A stretch of DNA of 64,000 nucleotides from Pyrrhoderma lamaoense (GCA_002794735.1 NBAZ01000007.1:186001-250000); one strand, 5' to 3'. Positions 33,110 through 45,491 are shown, counted from the first letter of the stretch. Notes: generated from the sequence alone by a model not told the origin. Numbers and translations: made by a program.

Positions 33110-33832
33110 TTTATAAATTGCTTACCCAACACTCATTATATGCATTAACTTATCTGTGACCACGAACAGAGCCAAAGCATACGTTTTTTAATCCAATCCG
33201 ATCTTTCTTATGCTAGCAGGCTGCTCTAAAATGAAAGCACTATGTTATTCAAAGAGGATGCAACGTATGAGTGAGATCTTTGCTAGCGTGCTCTGAGTGA
33301 GTTTGCACGGATTCCTTTTTGTGATAGTATACTTATACAATGCTACAAAGAACGTGGACATTTCAGAGGTTAACAGGTTTATAAATATAACTTTGCGCTG
33401 GTGGCTTGCCTTGGAGCTCGTCGAGCGCCTGTGATTCCGGTTACATTTTATGATCAATGTGCTTTACTGATTTATTAACTCAGGTTAAGACGGTATACAT
33501 TGCACTTCTTTCAGATTAATACTAGGTTAATTGATTCTAGAGGATTAAGATGAATTTATATATGCAGGTTATTTACAATGCAGGTTAATTGGAAAGCAAT
33601 GATGTTGTGTCTAGGAGATTATAAACCAAATATGAGCACAAAAAGTAGTAAGAGTACAGAAGGCGAAGACTTTGAACAGAAGAGGATCAGTGCAGGCATT
33701 CCACAGCAAAGTTAATTCTTGTAAGATCTCTTTAAGACGACTCAAGAAAGATTGATTAATCATAGTCTGAAATGATTCTTTGAGTATAATCCAGTCTTCA
33801 TACTGTGGAAGCCCGACACCATGATAAACTAG
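33110..33832. other. Gap between the two F-box genes
   Basis: This 723-bp AT-rich spacer holds the promoter of F-box copy 1 and the 3' end of copy 2. A motif close to CAGGTTAA recurs at about 33481, 33565 and 33583. No gene was recognised. Confidence 0.4.
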
Positions 33833-35329
33833 TCATCTAGGCGGTGTTCTCCGTTCCGTTCGGCCTCGAGCTACGCGAATTATGACGTTGTCTACACCGC
33901 AGTTTTCTAATTCGACACGATGGGACTCCATGATGCGCCTGCAGAATGATAATCGAATTCCACGCAGACGTCGGTATGCGGTATCTAGTGGGCGGTAGGT
34001 TCCCCTAGAACCAAGCATCCCAACAAGGTCACGCACTTCGAAATCGTCGCAAGCCTCTAAAGAGAGAAATTCGAGATTTGGAAGAACATTATGTGCCGTC
34101 GGCAGGCGGTGATCCAGACGAAGCGCTTTTATAAAGTAACTATCAACTGAGCAATGACTTAAAGAGAGATTCGTGAGAGAAGGAACAAGTCGCAGACAAT
34201 CAAGTAGTTGAATATCTGTGAAACCAATTTCTTTGATAGAGAGTTGTGTGAGAGCTGGCCTTCCTCGTTTTATAAAGTGTCGAAGATGCGTCCATTGCCG
34301 TCTTGTTGGTGGAGGACCTCTTAGTCCTAAGCGTTTAAGGTTTGGTGTATTGAGAACATCGAGGATAGGTCCAACATCTACGAGCCAGTCCCACGAGATG
34401 AAAAAGAAAGAGAGATTAGGCATGTTTATTTCCGGTAAAAGTACTTCTTGGTTGTATTCTCCTTGAGCAACATCTAGAGTGCACGACTCTAACCATGATA
34501 ACTCTCGAAGTAAATTAAGCGAGGTTCCTATTGACATTTGACCCTCCCCTTGAAGCTGCCATAGATCTAAGTGTTTAATCTTACTCAAAGACGAAAACGC
34601 CTTAATGTCGAAAAAGGTTTGGCGAAGAGATAAACAACGCAAGGCATCGGGTACTTTTAAATTTCCGGGAGTGATTAATGTCCTCCCACTGGTATCATCC
34701 GCAACATCACAGATAAAAAGATCGTCAAGGCTCGTCATGTCTTCAAGTTTAAGGTCATCAAGGAGGAAACGAGGAAATATTCGTAAAAGCTTCGTGATAC
34801 GAGAGGCATGAGGAGCAAGGATTTGTACAACTTGATGTACATTTACAACGTGTTCAGGGGATATCTTCCATGGTTGATAGTCACTTGCAAGATGAAAATC
34901 TACAGACAGTGGGCGAGAGTTAGAACGCTTGAGCCATATTTTACAGAGTTGTACGACGCCGTCACTGAGCCCTTCAACAGGAGATGGGAGGTAGATCGTA
35001 TCCCAAAGCGGAGATTGATTCTCGGCGCATTCCCGCCACCACTTACATACATGGGTCAATACTAAGGGACTTTCACTCGCCCGGAAAGAAGGTACTGGAG
35101 GTAGCGTCCATTGAAAAATTTCATTGAGTAACTCGTAAGGTAGCTTGTTTATAGCACTTGCGTCGGAAGAATTAAATTGTCTTGTCGGTTTACCTGTGGA
35201 GATATCTCCGCCAAAGTCGGTGTCCATAAGCTTTCGTTTCCCTTTCCGTTCGTGATTCGTTTGGCACGCCGGAATGACGGTTGGAAGAATCACAGAACGG
35301 CGAAAATTTCTGTATACGAGAGTTGCCAC
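33833..35329 (-). CDS. F-box protein with leucine-rich C-terminal region (copy 2)
   Basis: Single-exon frame of 498 residues with an F-box near residues 60-115: 'INKLPYELLNEIFQWTLPPV', then 'PLVLTHVCKWWRECA' and 'SPLWDTIYLPSP'. LRR-like repeats follow: 'IKHLDLWQLQG', 'MPNLSFFFISWDWL', 'TPNLKRLGLRGPP', 'VPSLTNLSLSHC' and 'LPNLEFLSLEAC'. Architecture and spacing match copy 1, so the two are probably old tandem paralogues with strongly diverged sequence. The start at 35327-35329 is the first ATG. The role as an SCF adaptor is inferred from the family; no substrate is known. Confidence 0.8.
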   Translation of the reverse strand: MATLVYRNFRRSVILPTVIPACQTNHERKGKRKLMDTDFGGDISTGKPTRQFNSSDASAINKLPYELLNEIFQWTLPPVPSFRASESPLVLTHVCKWWRECAENQSPLWDTIYLPSPVEGLSDGVVQLCKIWLKRSNSRPLSVDFHLASDYQPWKISPEHVVNVHQVVQILAPHASRITKLLRIFPRFLLDDLKLEDMTSLDDLFICDVADDTSGRTLITPGNLKVPDALRCLSLRQTFFDIKAFSSLSKIKHLDLWQLQGEGQMSIGTSLNLLRELSWLESCTLDVAQGEYNQEVLLPEINMPNLSFFFISWDWLVDVGPILDVLNTPNLKRLGLRGPPPTRRQWTHLRHFIKRGRPALTQLSIKEIGFTDIQLLDCLRLVPSLTNLSLSHCSVDSYFIKALRLDHRLPTAHNVLPNLEFLSLEACDDFEVRDLVGMLGSRGTYRPLDTAYRRLRGIRLSFCRRIMESHRVELENCGVDNVIIRVARGRTERRTPPR

Positions 35330-36222
35330 TTTGAAAGGAGTAGATTGCGAGAAGAGCGAGAGTTATAAATGCGAAGCAGGTGAAGACAACAGTTAAAGAC
35401 AGCAAAGGACGGCGAGGGGCACATTTCGTTGCAGATAGCTTTGCTAATGCTTTTACCTTGCTTCAACAAGTCGCAAAGAGAACTGAGTGGCGGGATTAAA
35501 AATAACGCCTCCGATCAGTAAGAATACTTGTTACAAGTGCCACAAGATTCTTATAGTGATATTGAGTATGTATCAGATATAGAAGGAGATAATAAGACGA
35601 AAAGTACAGTCGCTTACAGGTGATTCTATTCTAGAGTGTAGTCGTAAGTGTTCTGAAAATTTTCAGTAGAAACATAATTAAATTTGTGGTCGAGGGTTGC
35701 TAGAATAATTCTCCCGCAAGATGAAAATGGACGAGTGAACGCCGCAACACATGAACATAATATCAATGTAAGGGGCACTTAGTACTCTACAAAGGATTGA
35801 AAGTCTGTAAGGTTAGCAAGACTTAAAGGTTAGATCACATGCAGAGGCGGAAAAGCAGATATGCATCAAAGTTCTGTACTAGATATGCCGAATTCAAAAA
35901 AAGAATGCATAGAAATCTGGGAAACCATTTTCATTCTTCTCCTTAAAGTATATTTTGTTTCAGCGTACATAGTGTGATGGAACAACGATGAGAGAGAAGT
36001 GTAAAGGAAGGGGGAAAGCATGAGCTAGGAAGTGATCAAAAGAGTCCAGTTATTGAAATTCGTCATCAATCCGATTGCGTTCGCTATATATTTAATTACG
36101 TACAAAAATAAATAACCGCGTCTTGCCGGGGCAGTGTCGATTTCGCGTCTCTGTTGAGTCTTGAGCTTGGTGTTCAACAATTTGTGAGCAACTGGAAATC
36201 ATTGAATGTTTTTCTGAAAATA
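35330..36222. promoter_or_regulatory. Divergent upstream region of F-box copy 2 and HAT1
   Basis: This 893-bp region lies between two divergent genes. It is AT-rich, with several A-rich blocks near HAT1. No coding signal was seen, and promoter function is inferred from position. Confidence 0.4.
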
Positions 36223-38062
36223 ATGTCTGAATGGACCGTGGACTCTAATAGCGCGCTCTCACTATCACTTGGTAGGTTATTAACTCTCTTTCTCTAACAA
36301 TCGTGTGCCTTAACCTTCGTCTAGTGAGAGCTGCATTGGACAAGGAAGCTCTAACGGAAGACGAGAGCTACGAAGGCTTTCACCCAACCTTTACCTATCC
36401 TGTGAGAACTGTATTTCTCTATTAACATACCCTAGTCTCACGTATACAGTAGATATTCGGAGAAGAGGAGAAAATATATGGCTATCGAGACTTAGTTATT
36501 GATGTAAGTAAGGCCTACAGCTCGTGCCTTTAGCATTTGTAACATATCAGCTAGTTACGTTTCGCATCTGGTTCTCTTGCTCCATACCTCAATGTCAGCT
36601 CGAGTGCGAAACTCAAGGCATCTTCAGCCGTTGATGATCCAGAGGGTACTCTCAAGGACTTCTTACCCGAAGGTATGGTGTTTTGGACGGTTACTGGATT
36701 AAGATGTTCTAAGTACTTATTCGATCCTCAGACTACCTTACTGATGAGGACGAGTTTAACTCTCGTGTGAAAAGGATGCCCTGGACTTTAGGCCAATGGG
36801 AGAGATGATTTACTCTTATAAAAGGAACATTGCTACCTCAAGTAAAGGTAAGGGGAAGGCCGATGTCCCGTCCGATCAACTGGACGAAGATAGTGACGAT
36901 GTAGTCACTTTTGAAGTATACCATGTCAGTAGTATCATCAAAGTATCTCAAACGCTCTCATTAATTCATGTTTACTATCAGACTACATGGGATACCCCAG
37001 GCTTTCGAGAATATCATCGTCGGATGCAGCTTTTCATCCTCCTTTACATTGAAGCTGGGTCATACATCCAGGAAGATGAAGAAGGGTGGGAATTCGTTGT
37101 ATTGTGAGTAGACTCTCCGACTAAAGCTTCTAATACTTAAGCTATATACTAGATACGAAAAACGCAAACGCCGTGACGGCTCGCGGACACCAGTCTATCA
37201 CTTTGTTGGATATTCTTCATTATATCCATTCTACTGCTTCCCAGAACGGGTTAGGATGAGGTTGAGGTTTGTCTATCACTTCTCTCTTTGTCACGTCTTG
37301 TAACGAATTGTGATTGGCTGACCAAACATAACTGCCCAAATAGTCAATTCGTCATCACAACACCATACCAGCATGCCGGTCATGGATGTAAGATCAATAT
37401 TAGTGTCCACGTATATCTAGTATCTCATCGCCCATTCTTTAGCCGCACTCTACAATGCTATCTATCAATACATTCTCTCACAGGACCGGATCTCAGAATT
37501 GACAGTTGAAGATCCGGCGGAAGCGTTCGAGGACTTGCGTGACAGAAATGATCTCAATATGCTTCTTAATCACGAAAAGTTCATCACAGAAGCTCTGGGC
37601 GGCCCACGGGCGGAGGGTTTGGTAAAAGGGAAGGGGAAATTAGGCCCTCCTGCAAATAAAGGTTGGGTAGAAACTTGGAGGCAAGAATTGAAAATGGCAG
37701 GAGTGAGTTTCTACTTGAGGTTTACCACCTGTACTCGTATTCTACAGATACTCATCCCAATCCAGCGGCAGTTTAGCCGTTTAATCGAGATGTTACTCCT
37801 CAAGCACCTTGACCACGCAGACTTAAAAGTAGTAAGAGCTTTTAGACTGCAAGTCAAAGAACGCCTGTTCAAGTTCAATTATGTGAGTGTTTTCCTTTCC
37901 TTCACCTTAACCTTAGTTCCATACGCTCCTTATACTGATGTCCCCTTAAATCCTCCTCAGGAGATTCTCGCACAACTCGATAAACCCGATAGGCTTGAAA
38001 AGCTTGAAGAAACCTTCCACAACGTCAGAAACGACTATCAAAGAATCCTAGCAATGATTTAA
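36223..38062 (+). CDS. HAT1: Histone acetyltransferase type B catalytic subunit HAT1
   Basis: Acetylates newly made histone H4 at Lys5 and Lys12 before chromatin assembly, acting with the RbAp46/48-type subunit. The start at 36223 gives MSEWTVDSNSALSLSL, and a short intron leads to 'RAALDKEALTEDESYEGFHP', then 'FTYP' and 'IFGEEEKIYGYRDL'. The core blocks are 'TTWDTPGFREYHRRMQLFIL', 'LYIEAGSYI' and the acetyl-CoA loop 'QFVITTPYQHAGHG', which lies across introns. The helical C-terminus reads 'VEDPAEAFEDLRDRNDLNML' and ends 'YQRILAMI'. About eight introns are needed. The frame slips at the GG 36774-36775, and one extra G restores the reading into 'DALDFRPMGEMIYSYKRN'. It is convergent to the Dicer gene with 189 bp between stops. 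Confidence 0.9.
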
Positions 38063-38251
38063 ACTATCTCTCCCCTTTTGTTAGATATGTAAGTTACAGT
38101 TACTTGTATTTAATTATTGCTGTCTTCTTCTCTTCCCTTCTCGTTATTTAATGTAGTATAGTCTGAACAAGAAAGAAAAGAAAAGAAAGAGGTTTTGAAG
38201 TAACTCTGTTGAAAACATCTGTAAATGTGCATGAATGGATCTTCAGGTATC

Positions 38252-41200
38252 CTATAGCTCAGAAACAAGGGTAGAAGGTGTATGGAACTCTGGAGTCGAT
38301 TCGTCTTCATCCTCGGGTTCATTAACATTCCCTTTCTCTGACACTTCGATTTCGGTACCATGGCCTGTTTCATCCTCTCCAGGTTCGCTTTCCGCAAGTC
38401 GTATACGACCAGCTAACGCAAAGCCTTCAACTGTCTCGGTGTTAAGATCCTTTTCACGTACATCTCTTACCGGTAAATCATGGGGGTCTCTCTCATCTTT
38501 CTCCTCTACCTCTTCCGGGTCCCGACAGCTGCAAATTCGGCTTAATGCCATAGAGCTTGATGGATCGCCTAATGTCTTCAAAGCATCTTCTGCTGCGAGT
38601 CCCTTAGCAAGAGGCTTGTTAGGGAGATTATAAGGTCCAGAGATGACTTGATCATGAACCAATACAGCAACACCGTTCTTTTGGTCCAATAAAGGATCCA
38701 TTTTTACTTTTCTATTTTTCGAATAGATAGATTTTCAGAACCCAACTAGAGATTACTTCTTTTTAAGTCGAAAAGGAAGTTACTTACAAGAACTTTGCTT
38801 TCATACAACCAGATTTCGCCACCCACCTAAGCAAGTTTGATACTGGATCCGATTGAATGTCAGGATGTAGTATGACCAAGACATCATGCATCAACCTCTC
38901 TACAATTGGTATCATAGCAGGGAAATCGAATCCACTATCCACAAACATGGCGCCAATAACACTCTCAAATATATCAGCAAGTACCTTCGGAGGATCGTAT
39001 TTCCAGTCATTAAGAGCAACGTCTGCATAAGGCACAGAATAGAGTGTTTTCACTTCTTGATTTATGGCTTTTGAGAGTGTCACGCTATTAGCAAGAAGAT
39101 GTTTGTGTAGTTCGAGCTGCTTCACTGCGAGCGCTGATAGAGTAGAATTGCAAATAGCTCTGGCTCGCATCCAAGACAGTTGGCCAGAGTTTGCCTCGGG
39201 AAATTTCTTGTAGAGATAAGTTGTTACAACAAGTTCGATCACAGCTTTTAAAGAAGTGTTTTAGCAAAAATTGAGGTATAACACCGACATCTCAAAAAAG
39301 AGAAAAAACTAACCATCACCCAAGAACTCCAGTCGTTGGTAGCAGGACCCATCTTGAGAGTCAAAGGATGGATGTTTTACAGCCTCAAGTATCAAGTCCC
39401 CGTTTCTAAAGGTGTACTGAAGTTTTTCCTGCAATGTAGTAAAAAGTGGAGAAGTAGGACACTCTTTAACATTAGGGAATCTCCTTGTCCACGGTTCGCT
39501 ACCGCCAAAACATAATCCCAAGCAAGTTCCGACTTGCAACGCCAAGTTTATACCACCAGCGATATACGATGCTCCCAACAGTGATTCCATGCAGTCTTGT
39601 AATGATCTACGAGCGAATTTCCGACGCACATATGGTATCGTCCCACCATTTTCACCGTGCATATCTTCTTCATGATGGTTTTCTGGAGTAATAGTAAACT
39701 GCCAAACACGATTATGCCTTGTCTCACAAGAAAGGAACCGTTCCAGCCCTTTTTGCCTCGCCCGAGCTAGTAGTAACCTATTGCTAATACTGTTTGTTTT
39801 CAGTGCTTCCAACTGTCCTTCATGCTTTAAAGGAAAGCGATTATATATGTAGACGATTACAGATAGCTTCAGTACACTATCACCCATAGTTTCTAGACGC
39901 TGGTTATCAAACCCGGCATGAGAACAGGGAAGAGTCAAAGCTTCGATTAAGAGACTATCAGGAATAAGAGGCAGGCTAAGTGATCGCATAGCCGTCCTAG
40001 CTCGAAAAGTATCAGTTATCTTCTGAGAAAGGGGTGAGAACACCCTGAATGAATGTAAAATAGCCATAGACAAGGGAGCATAAAGACAAAACGACTCCGC
40101 CAACAAGTGAGTCGTCTTCGGAACCTGGGAATCTCTGAGTTTTGCACAAATGTGCTTGTCATCTTCCAGATAACAAGAATAGGGTTGGCATGCAAGCTGG
40201 CAAACTTCAAAAATACGACCCTCCGGAGGTTTAATAAAGGCCAACTTTTCAGGTTTCTTACTCTTTATTGCGTACGTGCTTTCCAGGTATTCTCGTATTG
40301 TTGGGAAATCCCCTGATATCAGCTCAGGTGGTGGTCTTGAATCCAGTGACAAATCCATTCGAATCTTGTTCAGAATTAGTGTATGTCCAAACCGTCTATT
40401 GTTCATAAGTACAACATTATTCTCGTTCTTCTCAGTAATATCCATCTCACGCGTCCCTTCTCCTTGGACACAGCCTCTTCGATGGCTACCCAGTCGATAC
40501 TGGCTCTGTCAGTCAAAGGGACCAGATATGCACCAGGAATATCGGATCCTACAAAGGACTTTCCTGTGATAGACCACCAGATACCCATTCTTGTGAATTT
40601 ATCAACTAGATTAATTTGATGTTCAGAAAGATCCAAATACTGCTCCTCGGGACGGCGGAGCTCAATATGAGTCCCCCTTAGGTACATAACAATCTCTGGT
40701 AATTCGCATCCAGTCAACAAACCACTAACAGAGACACCATCCAAGAATATTCTCTGTAATAACCATGGCGGTCCAGCTTTCCAAGGGCTAACAACAAGGA
40801 CATCCATCATTGGAGTGACATTATTAATTTCTGCGACCGCTTGACCATCAGCATCCTCAACGGCTTCCCCCTTTCTTGGCTTCACTGCGGAGAAATAGTC
40901 ATCAAACACTCCCAATTTATGTAACTCTTTGACGGCGAGAAACGCTACAGAGCGTTTTGCTTCTCTCTTTGACCGTTTCTTCCCTCCGACGTAAGTCAAG
41001 TGTCTGGTCGAAAGCGGAAGGGCTTTAGGTAGCTGAACTTTTGCTACGAAAAACTTATCATCCACGATCTCTCCAGTATACTTCGGTTGTAGAGGTTGGG
41101 TGTATGCATCCCTCCGTATCGTCGCACATAAGTGTTCGAGAAGGGAAATAGAAGAGCTATAGGTTAGCTTCGCTCCGGTGGTAGGGACTACATAACTCTC

Positions 41201-43108
41201 GCGAGCAGAAATGTCGAGAGGATCTTCCTCCTCCTTTCAACGTTTGAAAAATCAACCTCTTTCTTTTTTCTAGAGAGTTGAGAGTTTGGTATATCTTTCT
41301 TAATTCGGTTTCAGAGTCCCTCAGATTTTCGTACCGCGCAATATTATCAACTTCATTTTCACCAAACATGATAACATATGTAGATCGCATTTGGCGTGCA
41401 CGCCCTCTAGATTGGACGTAACCGACCATATTTCGTATCAGATCAAAACGAATAACGAGGGCGCAAGCCTTTTATAGTTCTATATCAGCGTACACATTTA
41501 TTTGACGAGTTTATATGACTTACACTGAAGTCTAGGCCTTCTTCAGCCACCGCCGTTGCAATCACTAATATAAAAAATCAATGGATAATCGATATGATAA
41601 GAACGATAGGTATTACCTAGATTCAATGCACCACTCCTGAATGACTCAACAACCCTCTGCTGCGCCTCTGTAGTCATCCCTTTTATATAGTCACTATTCT
41701 CTGTCGCAGCACTATGTCCTGTAAGCTCTGAGCATCGGATCCAGTCTTTTACACCCATTATCCGAGATAAAATCCACGTAAGTGCAGAAGCAACTTGCTT
41801 TTGCTCTACAAATATAATCCCTTGGAACGTATCGGAGCGATGCTCCATAAGAACTTCAACAAGAGCTAGTACTTTCGGTGAAAGCCATTCTGCGGGAGAG
41901 TCCCATTATGAACAAGAATACGATTCTCAAACTCTAGTAAGACATCTGAGAGGCGTTTCAGTTTCTCGAGATCAATACGCCTTGATTGTTCTTCATCAAC
42001 AGAGGTGAATCAGAAAGTTCCGGATCCATGACAGAAGGATCCAGGGCTATACTACGACGCTGAATTTCTTTGACTACACCGGAAAGAGTCGTATAGAGAA
42101 AGTAGTCAGAAGCCAGCGGCCCCAAAGCGTCGAGAGTGTACATATAACGTCGAGTTAAGGACTGTAGCATTTGAGGGATAACGAATAGATTTTCCTTTTC
42201 AAGTATACTCCAGAGTGAAGGAATATAATAAGTTGGGTAAATGTCCGGGGAGATGGGATATCTGATAATTTTCTGGAGGAACGCTCAGCTTCCACAATTA
42301 GTATATAAAGAGAGATTATAATCACCTCAATTGCTTTACACTGATACTGTCTATGTTCTTCTATATTTTCCTTCACTGCTACGACCCTTGCGAATAAGTT
42401 CCTTTGAAGAATGTGAATAGATTTCATGGGATTTTTCGGATCCCAGACTGGAGATGCAGTCATACCAAAAACTCTCGGCTTCTCAAAGCAAAGAGAATAA
42501 TGATCCTCCATAATCATGTTATAGGCATGGTCATCCTTAGCATGATGGCATTCATCAAATACTAACAGTGCTACCTAAAGCCAGAAATACATTAAAAGAA
42601 GAAAATATTAATTAGCATCTAGTACATCAGGGACGGTAGCATTAGAGGGAGAGAACATACTTTGTCCAAGGACCAGTAACCATGCATAAGTATGTTCTTA
42701 AATATTTGAGCTACGATAGTTTTAAGTTCAAAACTTTCAGTCGAATATCAAGGGCTTACCAGTCATAACCAAACAATCAATAGCACCAAACTCCACTTCC
42801 CAATGTGCTTTTCCCCAGCTATCAACATTCATGCCGCCATTATATCCGCGTACCGCCAAAGGTGTTTGACTCTCCAAAAAGCTACGTTGTTGCTCGACAA
42901 GCGGAACGGTCGGAACCAAAAAAACAACCTTCTTCCCCTTTGACGAAGGCAAGGCTAAAGCCCACTTAATCAGCATAGCAGCTATAAGTGTCTTCCCACT
43001 TCCCGTATCCAGCGTCGCAATCACATTTTCGCGTCTTGCACGATCAAATATTTCTTCCTGGTAAGCTCGCGCTACGTGTTTTACCCCTTCTTCTTCTTCA
43101 ATGGACAT
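38252..43108 (-). CDS. Dicer-type ribonuclease III
   Basis: Cuts long double-stranded RNA into small interfering RNA. The order of domains on the coding strand is as follows. First comes a DExD/H helicase with DTGSGKT near 42990-43012 and DECHH near 42541-42560. The helicase C-terminal part has 'TAVAEEGLDF' and 'VGYVQSRGRARQMRSTYVIM'. The Dicer dimerisation fold follows ('PTTGAKLTYSSSISLLEHLC'). A poorly conserved middle shows no PAZ domain I can recognise. RNase IIIa has 'NQRLETMGDSVLKLSV' and 'CMESLLGASYIAGG'. RNase IIIb has 'YQRLEFLGD', then 'VIELVVTTYLYKKFPEA' and 'LADIFESVIGAMFVDSG'. A short dsRNA-binding domain and an acidic tail end the protein. All catalytic acidic residues of both RNase III domains are present. 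Single-base losses are inferred at 40455-40457, 41902-41904, about 42001 and about 42260. One shift near 41225-41260 goes the other way. Confidence 0.88.
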
Positions 43109-43502
43109 TTGATTGCTGAAGTGGGGATAAGGATCAACGAGGGGGAGAGAGAGACTATATATATATGGCGCTTAATTTTAATAAGCACCATGTTTATATG
43201 AGTGTGCCGTAGCAGTAAGGTTTTCTATCAGAGGAGCAACAACAAGGCATGAGGGAGGGGGCAACAAATCCGGAAATTACGCGCGCATATAGTCCGTGCT
43301 TTCAATAAAGTAGATTGGCGCCTAAATTGCTCGTGCTACTGCGATCTTTACTGCGATCTGTAATACTGTATTTCTTTGAATTTATCTCACCACGACTAGC
43401 ATATATAGACTGCTGCGCTTCAGCAGGAGTTTCTGGGCAGTATAAAAGCGCGTCATTGAAATAGGCTGTTGAAAGAACAGCATATACATTCCTTATACCT
43501 AA
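43109..43502. promoter_or_regulatory. Divergent promoter of Dicer and the phosducin-like gene
   Basis: This 394-bp gap separates the two starts. An alternating TA tract (TATATATATA) lies at about 43157-43166, 50 bp upstream of the Dicer start. No other motif was assigned. Confidence 0.45.
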
Positions 43503-44556
43503 ATGGCCATCAACCCAGACGAAGACACTGAATTGTAAGTCTCTTGTTTCTGTAGACGATTCAACTACATTAACCATTCAAACAAAACATAAGCAACGAC
43601 GCACTACGCAAACATGGGATCCTCCCTCCAAAACCAGAAGCCCCCCGCACACCTTCTCCTCCACCCTCACCAACGCTAGAAGAACTCCTCGAAGACTACG
43701 AGACATCCGAACTACAGAACGAGCGGAAGATGCTAAAGATGAAGAAGAAGCTCGGATCATCGAAGCTTATCGTAAAAAACGTATTCAGGAAATGAATCGT
43801 GAACAGAAACGTGCTCGGTTTGGTCGTGTATACCCGATAGGAAGAGATGATTATAAACGAGAAGTAACAGAGGCAAGTAAAATTGACGAGGACGACGAAG
43901 AAGGAAAGAACAAAGGAACGGGAGTTGTATGTTTCCTATACAAAGATGGGTATGTTTCGTCTTGAATTTTACATCGATCCTACATAATTTCAATATTAAC
44001 AACAATACCATCTTCTCCGTTCTTTTTCGCCATTTCTACAGTCACGTCGCCAGTGAACGAACATTCAACCACATAAGGACGCTCGCAAGCCGAAACCCCG
44101 GACAAAGTTCGTCTCCATAGTCGGAAACAAATGTATACCAGACTACCCTGATAAACACCTACCCACCATCTTTATTTACCGTAAGGGTGAAATTCTCAAT
44201 CAACAAGTAGCTTGGGGCGCAGACAAAGAACGGAGTCTTGAAGGTTTGTATCGTCAATACATTCTTATCTCTCACATCTGATCAAAATTGTAATTAACTT
44301 ATGTGTATGTGTTCTTTGTCCCCTGACCATGTTTACAGAACTCGAAGCACTTCTCTACCTATTCGGGGTCATCGAACCCCCAGACAGAGCAAGGCCAACA
44401 CAAAAGAAAGCAGACTCGGAAGATGAGCTAAGTGACGGCTCCGCTGATGAAGGCTTCTCAGGAGCAGCTGCAGCAAAAGTGAACGGCCGAGCTCCGAAGA
44501 ATATTAGAAATTCCCAAAAGAAAGATGAAGACTCAGATTCAGATTTTGATTTGTAG
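43503..44556 (+). CDS. Phosducin-like protein (Plp2/PDCL3 type)
   Basis: Thioredoxin-fold cochaperone that works with the CCT chaperonin in folding actin, tubulin or G-beta proteins. The start at 43503 gives a short first exon MAINPDEDTEF, and an intron joins it to 'NDALRKHGILPPKPEAP'. The helical region 'EEEARIIEAYRKKRIQEM', then 'ARFGRVYPIGRDDYKREV', is typical. The thioredoxin-like domain shows 'GVVCFLYKDG', 'RTFNHIRTLASR', 'NKCIPDYPDKHLPTIFIYR' and 'WGADKERSLE'. An acidic tail ends DSDSDFDL. Two single-base slips, at AA 43692-43693 and in the run 44093-44099, interrupt the frame; one extra base repairs each. Plp1 is a less likely alternative. Confidence 0.85.
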
Positions 44557-45491
44557 GGATATTTTTAGTACTGTCTATCTGTGAGTTCATTCTGTTCATA
44601 TTCGAGTTTGGAGGTGCTAGGGTTCATCTGGGTTGCTAGAGCAATTAATAAAACTTGTCAATATGTGATTGTGTTCGACAACCTTTGCGAGCGGGTGACT
44701 ATCGAATCCTCTTTAGCATGAACTTTGCTCTCCGTATATTCGATTGAAAATAACAATCCACTAAGGATATGAAACAACACGAAGCACGAAGGCACAAAAC
44801 AATTAATAAAGGTATGGCTTAGCACCTCATGCAAGTACGTCACTATAGGCCTTGCAAATAACACCTCGCTCAGAAGCTACCAGTACGAAGAACAACACGT
44901 ATCCCTATTGAACTATGAACACAATGAACAAATAAGTGAGCAGAAAAGAGAAAATAGATAAGAAATTCGAGGATGTTCAATCTTATAGGTCGGGGAGTTT
45001 TCTTTCTTTCTTTTGAACTTCAATGATAGCTTTCAGCAGAAAAGGGGGCAAACGAGAAGAGAGTAAATAAACACCTTGAAAAAAAAAGAAGTCGAGAAAG
45101 AAAAGACGGAAGAGCAAGAGAGTAGAGGTCTGAAAATCGAGATTGCATTTGAGAACATCCAGAACATAGGTACGATAATGAGTGACTAAAACATCAGAGG
45201 CAGAACAAGACAGAAAAAAAACACAGTACAAGCCAAATATATGACAAGTACTAGCGTACGAAGAACGAAGTGTAAAAACAAGGTATTACAAGTTATGCAC
45301 CACAAAAAAGAGGACGGAACATAAACAATAGATAGAGAAATAGGTACAGTCGAAGTCCGTTCACAAAACACAGTTATAAAGGAGAGGACGCAATCGTTCG
45401 TTGCATAGACAAATAATAAAATTTAAGGTTAGACGAGAGAGAAAAGGGAGGCCATATCATATTATTTTAACCATATATAATCGGGCTGCAA
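44557..45491. other. Gap between convergent phosducin-like and membrane-protein genes
   Basis: This 935-bp stretch holds the two 3' ends. It is purine-rich on the plus strand between about 44890 and 45470 and has no coding signal I trust. A long 3' UTR of the minus-strand gene would explain the pyrimidine-rich strand. Confidence 0.4.
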
